A DNA stretch of 46,820 nt. Source: Oligoflexia bacterium (GTDB lineage: Bacteria > Bdellovibrionota > Bacteriovoracia > Bacteriovoracales > Bacteriovoracaceae). The first letter of the stretch is position 1, and each line of letters starts with the position of its first letter. Where the stretch lies: positions 1 through 46,820 of the forward strand of contig JADGAM010000008.1 in the NCBI GenBank assembly GCA_015232015.1. The letters run 5' to 3'. Below are positions 43,447 through 46,820 of this stretch, piece by piece. Both the position numbers and the translations under genes were made by a program. The notes under the pieces are model-generated. The model was not told the DNA's origin. It did no database searches and worked only from the letters and a program-made list of their open reading frames with translations.

Positions 43447-44548
43447 CTCTCACTCCAAGATTTAATCCCCACAAATTTCCTCCAAAAGCATGGTTTAATT
43501 GTGCATACATTTTAACCGCCCAAATATTTACTTGAGTACCTAAAAAATATCTTGAAAACATTGATTTAGGTTTACCATCATCACCTAAATTAAGAGCAGC
43601 ATTAGCAGTAATACCAGTTAATGTATTGGTTGTATCATTGACAGCAATTGGTCCCGTTGAGACAGCAGTAATCTTAGAGCTACCAGAATTAAAATCAACC
43701 CCTATACCACCAAACAATGTAAGCACATATAGTAACTGCACATTTGTAGAAAGTTCAAGTGGAATAGTATTAATAGAAACATTGGATTCAATTGAGGCAT
43801 TTCCTGTAAAATTTGCATCTAGACTTCTAGTAACACCTGTAGGATCTGTAACATCTCTAGTCTTTGAAATGGCATAATCTTGCGACAATTTTAAATTGGA
43901 AGATCCATGATCAAAACCTGTAGTTATGTCTATTCCTCCCCATTTAAAAAAAAGAGGAGCTGAATAACCATTATAAATTTTATATTGAATGTGAAAACCG
44001 TATGAACTTAAATCTCCGGTAATACCTTTTTTAACTGAAGGTAATTTAACTTTCATAAAGTTTATAAAAGCTGTCATTTTTTTCAAATCAATCACATCAA
44101 ATAAAGTTGGCATACTATCAAAATATTTTAAATTAATACCGCCCATAAGAGATGTCTGAGCTCCTATTCCCTTAAAATTTTTAGCTTCAATTTTACTTGA
44201 GGTTACCTCAGAAAAATTATATCCACCTGTATCAGCGGCAATACCAACACCAAAACCTACAATAAATATGGAAGGATTAGTTGCATAGTCAGTACCTAGT
44301 CCTTTGAGTGCAATTGCTTGTGAGTTTGCCATTGCTGGAGGATAGGAAGTGGTATCAGCTGTAGGCAATTTGGAATTTACTTCAGTCTCTAGATTAGAAA
44401 ATAATGTATTAATATCTGCATGACTAGCAGTAGGAACATTACCATAATTTGTAACTGTTATTCTAAATGGCCCTGCCCATGCATCATTAGCATTTATTAA
44501 AAAGAAAAAGGTGCTTAAGAACAAAAAGATATGTGAAAAAATTTTCAT
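43436..44548 (-). CDS. outer-membrane beta-barrel protein (OmpA/Lsa36-like appearance)
   Basis: 370 residues. Signal peptide to about WAG, GAGGG seven bases before ATG 44548. The rest is Gly-rich alternating strands (FIVGFGVGIAAD, LYVLTLFGGIGVDF, WGLNLGVRVAF) and ends in Phe, the usual terminal residue of outer-membrane barrels recognised by BamA. It recalls Leptospira Lsa36-type proteins, without certainty. First gene of the five-gene operon that includes DUF3943, another barrel, FecR and TPR-barrel genes. Confidence 0.7.
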   Translation of the reverse strand: MKIFSHIFLFLSTFFFLINANDAWAGPFRITVTNYGNVPTASHADINTLFSNLETEVNSKLPTADTTSYPPAMANSQAIALKGLGTDYATNPSIFIVGFGVGIAADTGGYNFSEVTSSKIEAKNFKGIGAQTSLMGGINLKYFDSMPTLFDVIDLKKMTAFINFMKVKLPSVKKGITGDLSSYGFHIQYKIYNGYSAPLFFKWGGIDITTGFDHGSSNLKLSQDYAISKTRDVTDPTGVTRSLDANFTGNASIESNVSINTIPLELSTNVQLLYVLTLFGGIGVDFNSGSSKITAVSTGPIAVNDTTNTLTGITANAALNLGDDGKPKSMFSRYFLGTQVNIWAVKMYAQLNHAFGGNLWGLNLGVRVAF

Positions 44549-44961
44549 GAATAACCCTCACTTGATTGAAACTTAATTAGTCGGCGGCACTTTCGCGCTA
44601 GCGACTAATTAGCATAATTTCCATATTTAAAAATAAATTATATTTATTTTATAGGTATAGAGTAAGTGAAAATTACTAAGAAGAAAATAAAAATACTTGT
44701 AAACAAATGTTCACGTTATTTTTTTCCGGCCCCTAATTGACCGAGCTAATTACTCTGCTTTTAATCCAATTTATCCTCTCTTCATCAACGAGGAAAATAT
44801 GAGTCAGTCTGATTAGGAATGGGAACTTAACATTCTCAAAGCTTTTGCTTGATTTTTATTATTTTTTTATGTTAATGCTTGGCTTAGAAGCTGTAATTTT
44901 TTATTACATTACTTAAAAAAATAAAAAAAATAAAAAATAGGAATAGGATAAGAAAATTATT
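44549..44961. other. divergent intergenic region with palindromic element
   Basis: No substantial gene. It holds palindromic element copy 2 near the barrel gene, a five-codon frame at 44801-44818 behind GAGGA (MSQSD), and a weak hairpin with a T-rich tail near 44840-44870 that might be a leader attenuator or terminator. The promoters of both neighbours should be here. Confidence 0.5.
44574..44612. repeat. palindromic intergenic element, copy 2 (inverted relative to copy 1)
   Basis: The arms AATTAGTC and GACTAATT enclose a CTTTCGCG core, which is the reverse complement of the copy 1 arrangement. It lies 25 bases upstream of the start of the barrel gene, so it would be in its 5' leader. Confidence 0.8.
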
Positions 44962-45714
44962 ATGAAAACAACAAATATGCTTGCAAAAGCAAAAACCACC
45001 TTTTTTAATTTAACTCAAGTATTAATTCTAATATTAATTTTAATACTAGTTCTAATACTAAACATTACATTATATTCCCCAATACAAGCAAAGATTTCTT
45101 CGGCAACCTCGAAAACATCAAAAACATCAACAAAAGGTATTCATATCAATAATCCCACTATATCAGGAAATTGTAAAATGCTTGGAAAAAGCAAAATTAT
45201 CGTTGATCAAGACAAACAATCTTTTTGGATAGAGTTTGATAATTTTGGATTTGTATCAAATGCTACCGCCAATAAGTTCAAACGTATTAATTGCACGATT
45301 GCTATGCCAATTGTTGTAAGTAAAAATGTACGTGTCTCCTTACCCCATAATATATACTGGCACTTTGATTCCAACCTAGATAGTAGTGACAATATATTAT
45401 TTAACAGCGAATATTTTTTTGCAGGAGAAAGCGGAATAACACTTGAACAAAATATTTCTTCCTCAACTAATAATACAAAAAATAAACAATTAATAATTGA
45501 ACATATCCAAAAACAAAAACAGAAAACAAAAACATCAACTCAATCTTCTAATGATTGTGGCAAATCAAAAATATTTAGAATAAATTTAAGTTTAAATTTA
45601 AAGCAACTTAAAAAAAATGGTGGTTTCTTAAAATTAAAAGTTGCTAGTGGTAGTAATAGTAATAATAATAACAACACTCCAATAAAATTCCCTTCAAATA
45701 CTTGTGTTAACTAG
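44962..45714 (+). CDS. exported DUF4360-like protein
   Basis: 250 residues. A signal peptide with an Ile-Leu repeat core (12-bp tandem units) ends near IQA. The domain has SGNCKMLGKSKIIVDQDKQS, F.FDNFGFVSNAT and KRINCTIAMPIVV, then FFAGESG: the Cys pairs and the order fit DUF4360, a family of secreted proteins of unknown function. The match is tentative. The last 50 residues are Ser/Asn-rich. Its stop codon lies inside palindromic element copy 3. The ribosome site is weak (AGGA about 13 bases away). Confidence 0.6.
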   Translation: MKTTNMLAKAKTTFFNLTQVLILILILILVLILNITLYSPIQAKISSATSKTSKTSTKGIHINNPTISGNCKMLGKSKIIVDQDKQSFWIEFDNFGFVSNATANKFKRINCTIAMPIVVSKNVRVSLPHNIYWHFDSNLDSSDNILFNSEYFFAGESGITLEQNISSSTNNTKNKQLIIEHIQKQKQKTKTSTQSSNDCGKSKIFRINLSLNLKQLKKNGGFLKLKVASGSNSNNNNNTPIKFPSNTCVN

Positions 45715-45748
45715 CCGCTAACACGAAAGCGCCAGCAACTAACTACTA
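45708..45748. repeat. palindromic intergenic element, copy 3
   Basis: Same orientation as copy 1, with CCGCTAACACGAAAGCGCCAG at its centre (21-base region partly shown as the CGAAAGCG core). It overlaps the last codons and stop of the DUF4360-like gene and lies in the 49-base gap before the convergent lipoprotein gene, where it could act as a terminator stem. Confidence 0.75.
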
Positions 45749-45763
45749 AGCTCGACTTAATAC

Positions 45764-46507
45764 TCATTGAAAAGATATGTAAATATATTGACCTTTGGCC
45801 TTAAATCTTTGGCAGGCCATATCATCACCAGTATAATATAAATAATTCATGCAATCCTGATATGCCATTGTATATGTTGGTATTCCGCTTGTATGATAAG
45901 GAGTAACTTCTCCATATGGCATGTCTTTTACAATTATAACTCCTGTCATAGCTTTATTTGTAAAATCTGGACGATTTATTGAGAACTCAATTTGAGATAT
46001 TTTTTCAGCAGTCACTGTGCTTATACATTGCGGATCTCCTATCATAACTGATCCAGTAGTACCGGCGATAGCTGTCGGAAAAAAACACACTCTGTAATCT
46101 GAAATTGTACTCTTTGCTTGAAATAAAATTTTTGTAGATTTGCTTTCATTACTATTGCAGACATTAAAATTTCCTATGAGTGCATGATTGAAATTGTATT
46201 TTGGAGGATATACATTACAACTTGCAAACTCTGCAGGTAATGAAGCAGTAGCTGAAGCAGTAGCTGTGGCGGTATCAGTAGTCGTCGTTGTAATAATTGT
46301 ACCAGAAGTCCCAACGGTATTTATTGTAGAAACACCACTAGTAGATCCTGTAGCAGTAGTATTATCAGTGCTACTAGTACTATCACTTACACTGGCCAAT
46401 CTTCTCCTCTCATTTGGTTGATCACATGATTGTAAAAGCAAGATGATCAAAAATAAAATTACCAATGTAATATTTTTTTTTCTATTAAATATGGATGAAA
46501 AAAACAT
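45764..46507 (-). CDS. lipoprotein of unknown function
   Basis: 247 residues from ATG 46507 (AAGGAG seven bases upstream). A lipobox LLQSC puts the lipidated Cys at 28. Residues 35-100 are a Thr/Ser/Ala/Gly-rich linker, partly repetitive, as in surface lipoprotein tethers. The C-terminal 145 residues contain six Cys and a beta-rich pattern (NFNVCNSNES...ISDYRVCFFP), but no family is recognised. It is monocistronic and convergent with the DUF4360-like gene. Confidence 0.75.
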   Translation of the reverse strand: MFFSSIFNRKKNITLVILFLIILLLQSCDQPNERRRLASVSDSTSSTDNTTATGSTSGVSTINTVGTSGTIITTTTTDTATATASATASLPAEFASCNVYPPKYNFNHALIGNFNVCNSNESKSTKILFQAKSTISDYRVCFFPTAIAGTTGSVMIGDPQCISTVTAEKISQIEFSINRPDFTNKAMTGVIIVKDMPYGEVTPYHTSGIPTYTMAYQDCMNYLYYTGDDMACQRFKAKGQYIYISFQ

Positions 46508-46580
46508 TTTCTTACTCCTTAAAATCAAAATATTACAATCCTCCATGATCTAATCGGTTTGATTAAAAATAATTTGAATA

Positions 46581-46640
46581 ATTAATATTTGATTGTGATT
46601 AATATTTGATTAATATTTGATTAATATTTGATTAATATTG
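46581..46640. repeat. 11-bp ATTAATATTTG tandem repeat
   Basis: One copy at 46581-46591 and four consecutive copies from 46598 to 46640, the last one base short. The surrounding region 46508-46820 has no clear gene. Confidence 0.9.
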
Positions 46641-46660
46641 CGCCAATGTTTGACGGCCTC

Positions 46661-46722
46661 GCCGCTAATAAATAAAAGTTGATCTTGTTGCTCAAATGTT
46701 CAACTTATTTTGTTATAGCGGC
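46661..46722. repeat. long imperfect hairpin
   Basis: GCCGCTAATAAATAAAAGTT and the sequence ending TATAGCGGC (arms 46661-46682 and 46700-46722) pair over about 20 bases with a small loop and a few mismatches. Outside the arms GGCCTC and GAAGGCT may extend the stem. It might be a structured RNA or a mobile palindrome. Confidence 0.5.
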
Positions 46723-46820
46723 TGAAGGCTGAGTAGGATAAACTTAAAATTATGATTTGATAAGACGAAAGCTGGCCCTTTTAATGGACTTAATATCAAG
46801 AAGTGCTATTTTATCAATCA

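Noticed and set aside
44801-44818. Five-codon frame behind GAGGA as a regulatory leader peptide
   Set aside because: The start and ribosome site look good, but there is no codon bias or attenuator stem clearly tied to it, so I do not list it as a gene.
46750-46820. Possible 3' end of a minus-strand gene entering from the right edge
   Set aside because: The frame is open from the edge to a TAA at 46750-46752, about 23 residues, but the overlapping plus-strand frame (from TTG 46757 or ATG 46784) is also open and looks equally plausible. Neither has enough length or a ribosome site to support a call.

Overview
The window is AT-rich DNA (about one third G+C by eye) from a Gram-negative bacterium. 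The evidence is outer-membrane beta-barrels, Sec signal peptides, lipoboxes, a type IV-like prepilin, PilZ and HD-GYP-type signalling proteins and an unlinked glutamate racemase. The very high share of exported hydrolases, the FecR/TPR/barrel genes and the degenerate receiver proteins resemble Bdellovibrionota (Bacteriovorax-like or Oligoflexia-like lineages). That placement is inference; there is no rRNA or tRNA here to confirm it.

Layout. 1-2.5 kb: the 3' end of a Gly-Pro-repeat/Tyr-rich protein with a clear terminator, then a secreted HExxH metalloprotease. 2.6-6.0 kb (minus): two signalling proteins, one with a divergent HD-GYP domain and one with receiver-like folds. 6.2-8.4 kb (plus): murI and a methionine gamma-lyase-type PLP enzyme. 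8.6-12.1 kb (minus): an HD-domain phosphohydrolase-like protein, a prepilin-like protein and an NhaD-type antiporter. 12.2-17.3 kb (minus): a tight operon of DUF4212, a sodium:solute symporter, a Cache-PAS-DUF294 nucleotidyltransferase-like regulator and a metallophosphoesterase. This looks like a carboxylate-uptake module with its own sensor.

17.5-33 kb is mainly an island of exported enzymes: a 5'-nucleotidase-type lipoprotein, an exported protein with an F-box-like motif, a 1326-residue GH38 alpha-mannosidase, two divergent transglutaminase-elicitor-like proteins on either side of a subtilisin-like protease, a papain-like cysteine peptidase and a choloylglycine-hydrolase-type Ntn amidase. 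Together they could break down or crosslink glycoprotein and protein of prey or a eukaryotic host. The clustering is seen in the sequence; the target is inferred.

33-46.5 kb: a PilZ protein; a three-gene set led by a Hanks-type Ser/Thr kinase whose catalytic domain lies behind an N-terminal signal/anchor, and so may act outside the cytoplasm; a five-gene envelope operon (two beta-barrel-like proteins, DUF3943, FecR-domain, TPR-barrel); an exported DUF4360-like protein; and a lipoprotein.

Two signals are not explained by single genes. One is a family of three roughly 40-bp imperfect palindromes sharing a CGAAAGCG core, at 28.4, 44.6 and 45.7 kb. The other is the many in-frame short tandem repeats (6, 9, 12 or 15 bp), concentrated in signal peptides and inter-domain linkers. 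There is also a perfect CRP-type palindrome at 20828-20843. Several genes use TTG or GTG starts supported by good Shine-Dalgarno sequences, and the coordinates below use the best-supported starts.
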